DNA of 64,000 nt from assembly GCA_037962975.1 (NCBI GenBank), contig CM075673.1:163080667-163144666 (forward strand), read 5' to 3'. Positions 12,276 through 26,900 of this stretch are shown in pieces. The stretch's first letter is position 1; the number at the start of each line of letters is the position of its first letter. This DNA comes from Clitoria ternatea. Taxonomy: Eukaryota; Streptophyta; Magnoliopsida; Fabales; Fabaceae. A program made the position numbers and the translations under genes. The notes under the pieces were generated by a model that saw only the letters and a list, made by a program, of their open reading frames with translations, ran no database searches and was not told where the DNA came from.

Positions 12276-14173
12276 ACCAATTTACCTAAAATCACCTAAA
12301 CCTGACACCTAGTCACTCGTCCCGATTTTTCCAAAAGCTCGTGACTGGGCGCTCCTATTCCCCCCAAGTCGGGAAGGGGTCCCATAGGACCCTCCATCCC
12401 CCTCTATTTTCAAGAAAATATCTTGAATATTCTGATTCCCTTTGATTTTAGTATACCATGATTATCTCTTAATAGTTAGGCTAAGTCAAGACCCCTTTTT
12501 TACCCACTGTATAAATAAGGCATCAAAGCCTCCTTGTAATTCAAGTGACATTTTTTGAATGATAAAATCATAATTCTCCTAAAGTAATTCTCTAGGGTTT
12601 AACCTTTACACACTCAAAAGTGGGCAGTTAGTATAAACTCAAATACCTTTGCACTCACTAATTTTAATGTTCACGATCATAGGTTTAAGAGGATATTGTT
12701 AGCTATTTAATGGGTTCTAAAAGCAATCCTTCGAGCCATAGAGTGCGAAGGTCACTATTAATATTTGGTGTGCTTGCTTATATTGGTCTGGAGAAAAGCC
12801 TTGGAAAAATTCAATTGCTAGACTATGGTTCAATTTGGAAAGCAAAATCATTTGGTGCAAAATCTTTTACAACTGTATAGGATTTCATAGATTCAGGATG
12901 TTAAAATGTCTCCTCCCTTAGTAGTCAGCTTAATAGTGTGTTTATTTTGTATTAGCAATTAAAATAGAAACCGCGTTGATAATACACTCTTAGTGGGACT
13001 ATGTTTATTTTTTATGCAGTTAAATAAAGGAACTACTAATAATAAGTTTTTAAATAATAGTGTGTTTACTTTTATTTGTGGTTACAAAAAGCAACTATTG
13101 ACAATAAATACTTTTAATATAATTAAAGACACATGCTACTGGTGAAGTGACTAACCATTGACAGGGTGGAATACTTAAAACTAGGGACCTAATACTAAAA
13201 ATTATTTTAAGGAGTTGATACTAATTTCAAACTCATAAAAGACTAATTTTAAGTAAAAAAAACTCAATTTAAACATAAGAGTCCAATATTTCCCTCGGCC
13301 CGGCCTAAAAAAAATAAAAAATAAAACACCACCAAGATCATTTGGTAGCGAGCATTCCTCACTCAATATTTGCTTTTTTTTTATTTTAAAAAAAGGCCAA
13401 AATTAACAACTAATTTGTTAGTAAGGAATCTGAAACTTACAAGCTCCTATCTCTTTCACGAATCATTTATCCTAAGCCCCTTATCACTCCTCACTCAACA
13501 TTCCATGATTTTTTTCAAAATGATGAAGTATCTGACCTATCAGATATATATATTTTTTGGATAACCCCTATCAGATACATTTGATATTGATATATTTCCA
13601 ATGCTTTCAAATGTGTATAAAAAGTATCCATTAATGTTTTAAATTATTATTCTAACATATCTATGGAAACGTTTTTAATACTTAATATGTCTAAATAGAT
13701 ACTAAGGAAGTATCCATTACTGTTATTTCAAAATATAAGAAAAACAATATGTAATATTTAAAAAATTAATAGGTACTTCTTTAGTATTAGTATCTACCTA
13801 AACATATCAGACGAGTATAAAAACGTAAAGGAGAAGGAGACGAGTATAAAAACGTAAAGGAGGAGGTCAAGGGTAAGATAGTAGAAAGACCAATGTTCAA
13901 ATCCAAGTTCCTATACTTTATAATGTTCATATCACATGTTGACTATGCTGGCTCTAAAGGATAAAATATTCCTTATAATTTATTTATGAGAAAAAATGTC
14001 TTTACTTGATTTTATTTGTTTCTTCTTAATTTTCTTTTTTTCACTGCTTCTATTATTCTTGTTATTTTTTTGAGCAGTAGAAACTGATTCTATGCTTCTT
14101 GTTTATCTTTTCTATTCTATTCTAGCATGGTTAAATGTGATGTTATTTTTTCAAACTTATTATTATTATTGTT

Positions 14174-14559
14174 AAGGTTAAATATGTTATTAATCCTTAT
14201 GTTTTTATCAATTTTTAGTTTTTCTCCCTAGATTATTTTAATTAATTTTAATTCTTATATTATTGAATATGTTAAAAATTAATCCCCAAAAACATTGATG
14301 AAGAAGATAGAACCCATTTTGAGAAATTAAAGAGTGGAATAAATTGAAGAGATAGAACAAGAGATATAATATAATATTTTTGTTTATTTAATTAACAGTT
14401 AAGTTAAAAATGTTACATTTTAAAGACTAATTTTAAAATATTAGGATTCAATTTTAACATATTCAATAACATAAGAATTAGAACCAATAAAAAAAAAATA
14501 ATTCAGAGACCAAAACAAAAAATTGATAAAAACATAAAAGCCAAAACATATTTAACCTT
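14174..14559. repeat. Foldback (MITE-like) repeat, 386 bp
   Basis: The left arm starts AAGGTTAAATATGTTATTAA and the right arm ends with the inverted equivalent (CATATTTAACCTT). Inner parts of the arms (TTTTTATCAATTTTT against AAAAATTGATAAAAA, then TATTGAATATGTTAAAA against TTTTAACATATTCAATA) also pair. It lies in the spacer downstream of VPS3. Confidence 0.75.
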
Positions 14560-14729
14560 TATCCTTATCGGCAACTTGTTTGTATAAGTTACAAAATGGC
14601 AGTGCATGAACAGAGTGACAGAAGAATGAACTCATTATATTTATGTAAGAATTTACATTTTACAATATCAAATTTACAATGCAATTTGCCGAAGGGGTGT
14701 ATGGTGGGTACAATGGAGAACTCAACACA

Positions 14730-14735
14730 TTTATT
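14730..14735 (-). terminator. Candidate polyadenylation signal of VPS3
   Basis: AATAAA on the minus strand, about 215 nt after the VPS3 stop codon. In AT-rich sequence this is only suggestive. Confidence 0.3.
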
Positions 14736-14950
14736 TACAGTACCTTCATGTGGTAGCCAACTGTATGAACTTTACTCATTTGATGTAGGTTAGAAGCTGA
14801 TACTCATGTGAGTTAACTATATAACCCGAGTGGCCATCAAAACATTTCTTTTTTTCCAATTTTGAATGGATTTGGTACAAGGAATGGCAGCTCCTCAGAT
14901 TCAGCAGTAACTAATATGGGGCATCAAGTAGCAACATCATAATGTCAAGA

Positions 14951-17900
14951 TCAGCGACTCACTAGCCAACCTGGTTTTATTAGCATGTTTTCCTTGAAAT
15001 TGCGGCCTGAGACAGACACCGACTCACCTTGGCGGCGGTAGCACTACACAAGGATTACAAGCATGAGTATAAAAGCCTAACTCTTAAGATGGTTTTTCTT
15101 ATATGCATCTCAAGGCGCGTGTTAAGAAATTAAAACGTGAAAAGTTTTCATTTAAAATCAATATTAATGTAAACCTTCATGATTTTCAAAATAAGTTCAC
15201 ACAATTTCCAAGATAAACCTTTTATTTTTTATTTCTTAATATGCACCTTGACACACATTAGAAAAACCACTCTTAAAAATAGTGCTAGAAAGAGCAATGT
15301 GGATAAAATTTTAGTCAACAAGATACATTAATGATTAGAGTACCCATGAAGGGAAAACATTATCCCTAGACCCTCTATAGTTGGAGACATGGAAGGTTGG
15401 GGCTAAAGTTCTATGTGAGGCAACAATTAAGAGTAGAGCTGGAGAACTAACCTTGTAACACACAACAGTGTCATCAGGATACATTGCAAATAGCTTCGTG
15501 CCAAGGCGTGCATCACAGGAATCACAGAGACTCTCATCGTTAATTTGCACGTGCCTTGACCTCTCATCCAATCTTGACAATCTTGCATCAATGTCTACGG
15601 CACGAGATAAATTATGCACAATCTGAAAGAACTTATGTTACTAACATAACTAGCTGGCAAAACATGACTGACTAAAGAGGTAGATGACAAGAAGCAATCA
15701 TCCTAGATAAGTCAGACTATAGAGCATATACAGAAAACACTTAATAGGGAAGTTTGCATATGAAAATTATTGGTAAAACTAGTTCAAGTTTATGAATAAG
15801 AATAACTAATTTGGTACATCCATATAAACTAGTGATACCGTCAAGGCTATACACAAAATATCACAATAAAATAACTCATACATTTTTCATAATTTAAACA
15901 ATTGTTAGTTGCCAAAATCTTACAGAATGCTCTCAAAACCTCACTTGGGGAGAACTTTTGAAACTGACAATAATCCATTATTCTTGATAATAATCCATTA
16001 TTCTTGATAGCAACCACTACACCACTACACTTGGAATTCAGTATTTCTCTAATTCTCTTTCCTCTTTTGCCATGTGGAAGGAAGAGTCTAAGGTTAGTAC
16101 ACCATCAGGGAAAAAACATGGAAGTACCTGTCCTTGACGATGATGATGAACTCTGGCCCTGAACATTCTTAGTAAAGTTTCAGAAGCAAGTTGAAGTGGC
16201 ATATCTGGAGATAGTTTCTGCATTATAAAGGAAAAACTTTTAGGTTTAGTGAGTAAATTTTCGAAACTAAGAAATGCAATTCTTAGTGGAATGCATCAAT
16301 ATAGTTAAAGAAAATGACAATTTGCAAGTAATTAGATGTAGAGTCCTTTAATTGCAACAAGATGCGTCAAATCCTGACAACTATCCTAGAAAATTTGCAG
16401 TATTTCATTGCTGAATTAATGCACACTTGAGCATTTCAAATTTTCTCTTCTGGTGGCTAACTTGTGGTGCTAATCTCTTGATAGGTACATAAGAAATGTG
16501 TGTAACTGTAAGTTGACTTATTTACCTTACACATCACATCAGAGAAGTACATAGCAGGAAGACAATTTCTTAAAATACTTTCTTATTTAATTATTCCTAC
16601 AAAAGTCTAAAGTCTAGACAAACTCTCTCATTAGCTGAATACTGAAGCTGTTAGTGTTAGGTAAAGAAATATTGAATGATTCTGCATCACATCCTTACAA
16701 CTGCACTTCGGACAAAAGTGAAGACAAAACACACCCTACTTTACTTGCATGACTTGCTGGGATGTGTCTAAAAAGAAACCCGGTGCCATTAAGTCTAAAA
16801 AAACGAGTCATAGCCATTTAGCAGCTAAAGGTTTGAAGAAGTTTAAAACTGATGGTACCCTTCTCTATTCACTGCAGCGTAGACTGCAAAAATATTTACT
16901 TATTGAAAAAATGAAAAAATTGATTTGAACACAATTTGCTTCAGAACTTTTGGAACTATTGTGAATTTAATACCTCTAAAACTTGCAGTGGGTCTAATGA
17001 TTCTCCATGATTATGGAGAAGGCGAACCGCAGCAGTAAACATGGGATCCTTACCATCTTGTGGATCCAAGTACATTTCAAGCAACCTGACGACATTAAAC
17101 AAAAATGTAAAAGAGCACTTAAAACAAATGTGTCAAAAAAAATTATGTTGGAATAAATAACATATTAAGAGGTAAGACAGGAGACCAACTGCATATAGGC
17201 ATCAGCTCTTCCAATCTCAGCACAATACTGTTCAGCAGCTTCACTGTCTTCCAGTTTCCTGTGAACCAACACAAGATGATGATGATGACATGACATGATG
17301 ACGATAACGAGGACAACAACTACTACAATAATAAACTAGTTGCATGTGATTTAGCACATTGTATGCCTTCTGCATGTCTATATGTTTTTTCAAAATTCCA
17401 CATAAAACCTCATATTATTCTAAAAACAATGGGAAATCTAGGTGTCTGCTAAAATACAATAACAACTTGAACATGGTAAAAGCAAAAATCCTATCCTGAG
17501 ACAATCACATTAGTCTGCATGAAATATGGTAAACCCTATATCTTACCAACACTTCAAGGGATCTCTCTTTATAAATTACCATAAACTAAACACATCCATG
17601 CATTGTTCAGGTGCCACAAAATCATACACATAGTTTTTGTTAGAATAAATGAAAATATGTCATATCTTAGATCATCCCATATTTGATTCCCTCGTGTCTC
17701 ATTATGTCTAAGGATTTGGTTATCATATTTCCTTATTTTATCATGTCCTTCCCTAATTAGTTAGATTAGAGTTTGTGAAAATAAAAGATAATGCTAGAGA
17801 TTTAATGAATATATTAAACATGTTAATCATGCTGTCACACTGCACATATTGACCCCTCTAATTCCAACACTTTTTAAATAAGTTATTTAATAATGTTTAA

Positions 17901-20900
17901 TTCAAACATGAAGGAATTTAAATGAAATATCTATACGTCACAAAAACACCATAAATATGTCATTACTATGCATGCACAAATAGTATTATCCTTTAAACTA
18001 ATCATGAGTTTCATTGTCTTTGTTGTAATATTCATTTTTATGTTTAGTATAATACGACATTGCAAATATAGAATAAAAATATGTTAGAGTTCGATCTATA
18101 AAATGGATATATCATATAGTATCATGTTGCAAAAAAGGGTACATATCAAAAACTACGAAGTTACTTTCAGAAAAAAGAAAAAAACACGGCTTAACTCCTT
18201 TAGAACTCTAATTCCAGAGAGGAGGGTTGCCACAAACATTGCATGAATGTTTGGTTCTCAGTTGGAGTTTGCTAGCTGGGGTTGGCCAGAAGCAAATTTT
18301 TAATCTATTAGTCAAACAGGACTCGGAGGTGTCTCAAGCGATGTGTTAGATTAATATTGACTATTAGATGATTCAGTTGGTCAAATCCAATTTCCGTAAC
18401 TGGTAGAAAACAAGCACCTAGTCATTTTGAACAACGACCCTCTTCCCCCCTCTCTACCTCTTGGTCTGTCCTCTCCTCTCCCACCACGACCTGTGCTGCA
18501 TCATTTCTGCCAACCTGTAGGCTTTGTCTGGATACTTGGGGTTTTTCTTCTTTCCCCATTTTCCCAATGTTATCTTTTTCTCAACTTTTTTTACTGATTG
18601 CATTGTCTAAATAATTAAGGAATAAATAACCTTAGTAATTGCTAAGTGGTTTCTGTGTGTGGGATGACATTTAGTGTCTTAATCATTCCTTTTTTATTAC
18701 GTAGAAACAGGCAAGCAACAACATAAAAGTATAAGCACAGTGCAGGGAAAAATTATTTTTACAATAAATCAAATCAACAATAAAGATATGCTTTCACAAA
18801 ATTACACAATAGCATAAAAATAAAATATAATTTCGTTGAATTTATATGAAAGCAAGTGCAACTTCGAAGAAAATTAGAAACTTACAAAGCCAGAATTTGA
18901 AGGACCAAAGTCTCTTGCCCCAATCTTCTATACAGAATAGCCTGTCAAGTAAGACCAAATTAACAAAAAAACAAAAGTTAAGAATGCCAAACATCCTTTT
19001 GAAACATGAGAGAGTTTTCACCACCCCTCCCAAAAGTAGTCTATGATCACCTATAAATCCCAAATATTTCAAAAATAGCAAAATATCGATGCCATGTCCA
19101 TATCCCATACCAATACAGGTATGATAGTCCCTGATACACATAAAAACTATCCTCTATTTTTAAATTTTTACCCAATACATTTGCAATATGGCTTGGTACT
19201 TTGAAAGGATTAAAATTAAAATTATATATATTTCTATCTTTTCCTATCTATCATTTAAGTTCTAGTAAATCCTGGCTTTCATATAAAATCAAAACTTCTT
19301 TTGTGTAGGACTGCATATGCTTTTTGTGATATTCAAACATAAGTTGGAGGGGTATTTTGCAACATTTTCATAGGGGGGAAATAAAAGAAAATATTTTTGT
19401 TATGAATTATGATCACATCTGGGGTGTATTGTATCTTGAATTTTTAAGAATTTATATCTCCAAATCCATGTCATACTGTACCTCTGTCCTATCAAATATC
19501 CAGGCATCTTAGACAATCACAAAGAATCATCAGTAACACCCCAAAATTGGATAAACAAAGCTCAGCAGAACACAGTTGTAAGACTTAAAACTACCTTTTC
19601 TAACCACAATTCTGATCCTTCAATCAAGTCAAGAACTTCTTCTGGATCATACAAGTCTGAGGATTGCAAAAACATCTGCAATCTTTCCCTGACAGGAGTC
19701 TCAAAGATTGTGTTTGCCAAACCTTTTGCCTCTATATTTCCACTATCAAGATTTTCAGACATATTTTCAGATTCAAAAGCTTCAATTGCTGATTTGGCAA
19801 GTGAAAGGGCATACAATGTATGCAACTGTGTATCATTACAGTCCTGGTATTCAATCAACCACTGGAGATACCTAAACAACAAAGAAGCCGCAGTAAACTA
19901 AAGAGTCAGAATTTTAAAAATAAAATATGAATTCACATTACAATGGTAACAATAATCGAGCCTTATGCTCTTAGGTAGAATCAACTAAACAGATCAATCA
20001 ACCCCACTGGGCTCAATCAAAACCCAAATTCTCAGTAAAATTATCTAGAGCAAAATCATTATTTTCGGTTTCTCAGTCTCACATGACCGAAAGGAAGAAT
20101 TGTATGGAAGGAGAAATAGAATATTAAGCATAATTACTTGAAATTACTAAAATAATAAAAGACAAATCTGTCTATAAAATAGCATACCTCTGTAGAATTT
20201 CTACCTTCTGGGGATCAATAGCTGTAACAACGTCATCTGCGGTAAGAAAGTAAATAGCATATCACTAATGGTTTCAAAAATAAAATGAACTTAACAGAAA
20301 GAAAACATAATAATGACTGATATTTGAGAACCCTTTGGCAGAGAACGCTAGTCATTCTATGGAGTCCACACTAGTTTAAATTCAAAATTTAACAAAAGAT
20401 TCCAAGTCTATAGTTCTCATTATCAAGGATCCAAAACATAAAAATTATCCAAATTATGAGGGTATTGGATGCTTAAAGGCAAACCAGGAGAAAGCTGTAT
20501 CTCTCGTTTGTCTGAAGTTAAAACTTTGACAGCAAGAACCTGGCTGATATCTGCAATCTGAAATGAAAAGGTTCAAAAGAAGAATAATGATCATTAAATC
20601 AAATTATCATTATGAAGTTCAAAAGATTCTACTTGCATTAATGACAAACTTCTAAATCACCCATATGGCCATACCCATCCTAGATGTTGTAGAATCAAAT
20701 CTTGGTCAGATGACTCCTCAAGAATCTTTGAAGCTTCAGCAGCAGCAACTGTTCTTCCAGAAATAAGGTTCTCCCCATCCTGTATACTATTCTCCAAAGC
20801 AGGGTCTTTCCAGAGGCCAGATGAATAGTTTCTTGCCAGGATGCGCCAAATATGCACTGCTTTAGAGCTCATTCCTTTACTGGCACATAGGAAGGCAAGT

Positions 20901-23900
20901 GTTCGGAGGTGCCCAGACTCTTCTAACATCTGTTCCAATTCCTCCTGCAAAGGAGATGTTTCAATGTGTCATATTCAGGCCAACCCCAGGCAATTACCAC
21001 TACGTCATGCAACCTACATTTTCCATTAAATGGAAGCATGGTTATAAAAACAGGAATCCTCCTTTCCTAAGTAGGTTTTGGTCTCTCACATTCATTTTTC
21101 CGTCTACCCTATCCTCTTTCTGGATAGCTTTAAATATGGCTATTCTAATTTCCAAGTAAAAAATAATTTCTTAAATTGGCTTAGAAATAATACATAAAAT
21201 ATTTTCATTCATTATATGAAACCAAAATGTGCAGCACGGACCAATTTATTGCCAGGCATATATGCTTCTTTACATCTAAATATGTATGTAACCTTAATAA
21301 TAAGGTAATACTAATGAATTTCTATAAGATATCGGTTAAAAACTAAGATTAAAATATTTTAATTAAAAGATATAAAATTTAAGAATTTAACTAGAACTGT
21401 TAATATTATCAATGTTAACAATGTGATTTTTAATTAAAAAATTGTAACTTACACTAACTCTTCCCCTTGAGCTTTGATACTATGTCATCTTAAAAGCTCA
21501 ATTTAGTCTTTAATATTGTAAAATGACATTCAATTGATATCACATAATGCCTTGCGTTGAATGTCATGTTGCAAAAAAATTTACTTTTAGACTTTTAGTT
21601 TTTAACCAATATCTTAAAATAATTCATTAATGTTTATAATTTATCTTGGTTGTCAGATACATATTTAGATGTTCAGAAACATAATGTCTTACATAAAATT
21701 TGTCCGTCTGACTCGAATATATTAGTCAGTCTTACCTAACTGCTATGACTAATTATATAAAAATTTGTTAGTCTATATATATATATATATATGCTAGAGA
21801 TTAAAACACACACACACACCCATAAATGCAATGCAATTAAGAAAGCACACCCCTTGGAGTGATAGTCCATCTTGTGGGTGTTGAAAGGTCTAATCTAATG
21901 AATGGAAAGCAAGCACCGCCAAAGACTTAGAAACTTGTAATCTGGGTGTTGGTGAAACAATTTAAAATAGGGAGAATGATGTTGGATCACAGCTATTTAT
22001 AAGGTAGACTGCAGTTTGAAAGGCATGATCCCATAGCATGAAGGGAAGGCCAGCTTGGGCAAGGAGTGTGAGACCTGCCTTAACCAGATGCCTGTGTTTT
22101 CTCTCCACCATGCCACTCTGATGTGTGCGAGGGCATATGACTCTGCACTATTCCCAGTTCAAAGAAGTAAGAGCTGAGAGGTCTAAAATCTCCTCCTCAG
22201 TTTGTTAGAACAACTTTCAAGAACTTACAATTCAGTTGCAACTCAACCATGGCCTTGAAGATTTTAAAAACTTGGAGAGTATCAGATTTGGCCTTTAAAG
22301 GGAACACCCAAGTATACCTGATGCAGGCATCTACACAAGTAAGTAGGTGCCTGTGACCAGACAAAGAGTCCTCGGGCAGGTCACTATAAGTCACTGAAAA
22401 TTAACTCTAGAGGTGAAGTGTGAGTTGATGAATGACAAGGTAACCTGTGAGTCTTTCCAAGACAACATGCAGAACGGTCAATATTGAAAGGAAAATTTAT
22501 TGGGTAAATGAACGTTACAGCTGTGTAGAGCAATTTTGAGGGCATCATGGTGTGGATGACCAATTCTAGAATGCCACATTCTATAAGCAGTGGGGCTAAT
22601 AGGCACATTTGAAGAATTGGAAGCTACAGTATAATCTGAAACAGCTGAAGATACAGGTGTATTATTGGAAATAGAATTGCAAATAGTATTGGAAACAACA
22701 TTACTGAGTATAGTAGGAGTGCACCCGAATCCTTGATCAAAGCAATATAAGCCATCTTTGTCCAGAGTTCCTTGCAGAAGAATCTCAGAAATGACCTGAG
22801 ATTTAACCGGGCAGTAAGTAGGATGAAATTCGAAAAAGATATTGTTATCCTTTGCAAACTTGCTGACACTGACTAGGTTTTTTGTAATAGAGGGAACAAG
22901 CAATAAGTGTTTGAGATGTAAAGTGGTGTGGGGTGGAACAGGTGAAGAAAAAGAGGCATTGACAATAGAAGTGATAGACAGCCCTTGTCCATTGACAAGC
23001 ACAACATTTAAGACATGCAAAGCATCATTAGTAACATGGTGAGTGGCTCCAGAATCTGGATACCATAGCTGAGACAGCTAAGCTGAATCTGAATTTGTTT
23101 CGGTCAAAAAGGCTTGAGGTTGTCCCTATTTGATGTTGGAAGGAGATGAGAAAAGTCTCTATGGACCTGAATTTGGAGAATGGTGATACTGCATAGAACT
23201 AGGAGGAGGTGGAAACCAAGATATAGTTGAGTGTAGAGAGTACACTATATGAGATGGAGGATAATATCCATAGCTAGAGTATGGAGGAGCATATATAAAT
23301 TATGAGGAATCCTGATCTTGATGGCAGCAGATGCTAGCATCATGACCAAACTTAAAGCAGATCTGACATTGCATATTATACCTTCCACTATTTCGGCCGC
23401 CACGACCATGGATCAGCCAAATCATCCTCCTCGACCTTGAAAATCACCACGACCATACTCACCTTGAGCTCCACCACAAAAATCACCTCTGCGGAAATCA
23501 TTACCTTTTCTTGAACCATTGCCACTTGCAGTATGCGCCGCCACTGGATCGACGACAAGTCTTGGAAAGCAGAAGTCATCGATTGTTGAGTGTGTCAAAT
23601 TCACTGCAACAATGGATTCTGCAAGGATCTTCTTTCCGCGTTCAACACGAACCTCATGAGCTAAGAGCATGGCTTCAGCATCAGTGATAGATCCAAGATC
23701 TGATTGATTTTGAATGATCATCGCGATTGAATCGTATTCATCGGGAAGTCCATCAAGAATAGTCTTGAGATGATCTCAAAAAGGAACTGTATCTCCAATC
23801 AAACACGTGTTCACTGCAACTTTGATCTTCTGGAGATAATCGGAGATAGACAAATTGCCTTTGGAAATTGTTTTAAGCTCTAATCTGAGATGACTTGATG

Positions 23901-26900
23901 AGGCCTTACTTTGAGCATGGAAGAAATTATGCAACTCCTCCCAGATTTTCCAGGAATGAGCACAGGTCATGACATGCGGCAAGGAGTCTTGCTGCTCCTA
24001 CTCTGTATACGCCGGATTGACATTGCTCGAGTCACGATCGTTCGTTGTGAGGAATTACTGTGGAATCATAGGATTAACGACAAATCGTTGAAGCTTATGG
24101 CCGCGAATCACCGCTTCCACTTGCTGCTTCCAGAGTTCTTCTCCGTCAATTTGATGGAGATGGAGTGCGAGAAAGTCGCCGGAGAGGTGGCTGGAAAAAG
24201 AATTAGGGATTGTATCCATAGCTGCTGAATCGAAGAAGCTTTATGATACCATTTTAAAAACTCGGATAGAGAGAGAAAGTGGAAGAGAGACAGAATTGAA
24301 TTTCTGATTTTCATTCTTGTCATAGATACATTAAGGTATTTATACATCACAGGGAGACTTGCAGTACAAGCTACAAACTAATTAACTTCAACAGTTAGTA
24401 ACTAACTCAGTTGAGTTAGTTATAACTGCTTAACAGATTATACACTCTAACAAGGTAAAACAATTTTATCAAATGATTAAACATTTACCTGTTTAAATTC
24501 TTCATGTATTTACTTATTCTATTTCAAGATACTTGATATCCGTCTCCCAGCGATTGAGCTTCTAGATACTTGATTGATATCTCACATATTGGTTCGTAAA
24601 AATGAACAACACTACTTTTCTAATATTTTGGAAAAGGTCAAAACAACATAACAAAAAATGGAAAAAAAAAACCCTTAACCTGGGTTAACTAGAGAATAGT
24701 CCACTTCTGTTAGTCAAAGTGGGTATAATAATATGAAAGCTAAGGAATTAGTAAAATTTAGAAAGTAGCACCCATTTACTCTGTCTAGGATACAATGATA
24801 TAGTTAATAATCCCCATTTAGTCTTATTAAGAGTCTATACATAAAGATTTTCTGCATAACCTAATTGCTGTATGATCAATCACTCTCGCTTAAGCAATTC
24901 CATCTGATCTATATATCTCCCTCTAAATTGAACAATAACATCCATGGACTAAAATACACAAAACACAATAATTTGCATATCAAAACCACAATAACAGTAA
25001 ACTGCACATACCACAACACACCAGTTAGTAGAAGATGCCAGTCTCTCCATGTCATCAACACAATTTAGAGCTCTATAGAGATACATTAATAGAGTGTCAA
25101 CTCCTTCCCTGACTGATTGCGTTAAGTTTTTTTCTCGACAGGCCTCCAAATACCTACAATATTCATCAACAATGGTGATTACAAAAACAGTCAAAGGCCA
25201 CTACTGCAAAACATAAAAAAGTGCTCCCATGATAATTATTGATTTTCAGCACTATGATTATATGGGGTTGAAACATAAAATTTTTCAAGTATATTCTTAT
25301 CTTCCTTCCTCTACCCAATTTTTTTTTATGATCTTCATAAAAGTCCCAGGTACAGGTTTACTGAAGGGTTTATTGGTATCCGTACGACATTGTCAGAATC
25401 AGCAGGAACATAATCATCACCCAAATATTAGAATGAATAACAAAAAGGTATTCGGACCTGCTAATATTCTTGATTGCTGACTCCAACAAATCAGCTCTAT
25501 TTGGTGGATTGAGAAAAAGATCATTATCTACTATTGTTTCTACACCTGCTTTCCTCAGGAAAGACGCTCTTTGGATTGTCATCAAACCATCATCTACTAC
25601 ATCTTCAAGAGGGGCTGGTGGAGGATGCAAACCCCAATACCGATTCCTGGGAACCTACAAAAACCACTTTGAACCACTGATCACATTCATACGGCACAAC
25701 CTTTAAATATTCGAATAATTCATGTGTATTAAAGACACCTGCAACATTTCACAATATAATACAAGACCTTGGAGTGAGAAATTTACCATTTAATCCTCCA
25801 TTTATAGTTGAAATTTATCACATGCATCAAATACCCCAAGATATTACAAAGTGAATGAACTTTAACTATTATGCCCTAAGAGACTAAACAATAAAAAATT
25901 ATGTGTGTGTGTATGTATGCGCGCGCACATCCTCACGCAGTCAAATCACCATATACCAACTTACACATCCATATTTTGCTAAAATGCTAACATATCACCA
26001 TGCATAATGCTCATCCGTGAAGAAAGCAGCATAACACAGATATACATCGGTGATATGTACATGAACATAGTCTGAATAGACTAACCCCATACCACAAATG
26101 AAATACACAAATCTATCAATCAAATGGTCACTTACAAAATTCTGGAGTTTTAAAACAGGTTACTGTACAATACAGCATTCAAACCTGGTGTTCTAAGTCT
26201 AGGCATTTGGGTATTCTTTGTTTTCTGACATCATTAGGCGTATTTGTCAATTAGATCCGTATTCTGGATAAGAAGACTAAATTATGAAAAACAAGAATAA
26301 GATTTGTTTCCAAACTATAGAGGATATAATATCACCTAGATCTAAGATCCAACAATATAATTATAAGAAAATATAAGAAACCAAAAATTAAAAGTTAACT
26401 CTTATTATAATGTTACTTCCTTCAAAACATTTGCCTCTTTGATTTGAATCATGAAAGTTTTCATCAGAAATAAATTGAAATTGAACCCTATTTTACCATA
26501 ACAAATTAATCAGAGGACTAAAACCTTCAAAAATTGATGAAGAGTCAAAAAAAAGTTCTCTTTTCTTTTAGGAACCTCACCCTTATTAGTGTATTACTTT
26601 TCCCATGGTAAAATATATATATATATATACATAATCAAAAACAATAAATTTATTGAAAAGGAAAAAGAAGCCTTCAAAACATAATAGAAAGAAGAAAAAC
26701 CAAATTAAATAGATGTGAATATAGAGGAAAATGAATAAACATTACAGTCCATATTATCAAAAACATGTCTTTTAAGCAAGCATACATTTTTTGTCTAATT
26801 TCTTAATTGCATAACATAAGCATCAGATACAATATAGAATTTGCCATTGTAACCCGACAATTCGCATTCGCCTTTACAAAGTTGATACAAACCAAGATGC

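Larger units (their letters stand above)
9277..12624 (-). mobile_element. Decayed element coding for the 'putative gypsy type transposon' protein, copy A
   Basis: On the minus strand this region matches the plus-strand copy at 61252-63480 block by block. Shared blocks are a 5' terminal segment (CCTAGAGAATTACTTTAGG and TGTCACTTGAATTACAA), a CACGAGCT...GTGACTAGGTG block, a TATATATAGCCC promoter-like block, the protein-coding block, and the KMSTWDFKK/KMSARDLKK-like block near 10000. The encoded protein resembles plant Transposase_28 proteins (Pfam 'putative gypsy type transposon'). Several stops and a Cassandra-like insertion at 10556-11046 show it is dead. The exact outer boundaries are uncertain. 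Confidence 0.7.
12625..14950. other. Intergenic spacer between transposon copy A and the VPS3 3' end
   Basis: AT-rich, no supportable ORF. It includes a short direct duplication of GACGAGTATAAAAACGTAAA (13809-13866) and a foldback repeat at 14174-14559. The segment 14590-14950 is probably VPS3 3' UTR and downstream sequence. Confidence 0.6.
21840..24452 (-). mobile_element. Truncated copia retrotransposon inside VPS3 intron 4
   Basis: Same strand as the host gene. From 24452 downwards: a short LTR (TGTTAGAGTGTATAAT start, TATAAATACC box), a degenerate initiator-Met tRNA primer site TGGTATCATAAAGC, gag, a protease/pre-integrase region and part of integrase. It stops at about 21840 next to a GT/AT microsatellite, so RT, RNase H and the 3' LTR are missing. 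Many in-frame stops show it is dead. The splice signals of the flanking exons are unaffected. Confidence 0.85.

Noticed and set aside
17186..17258. Alternative donor for VPS3 exon 10 after CAGTTG (GT at 17185-17184)
   Set aside because: Joining from there to exon 11 gives an immediate stop. The GT at 17189-17188 restores the frame and the family sequence YMQLLEMYL.
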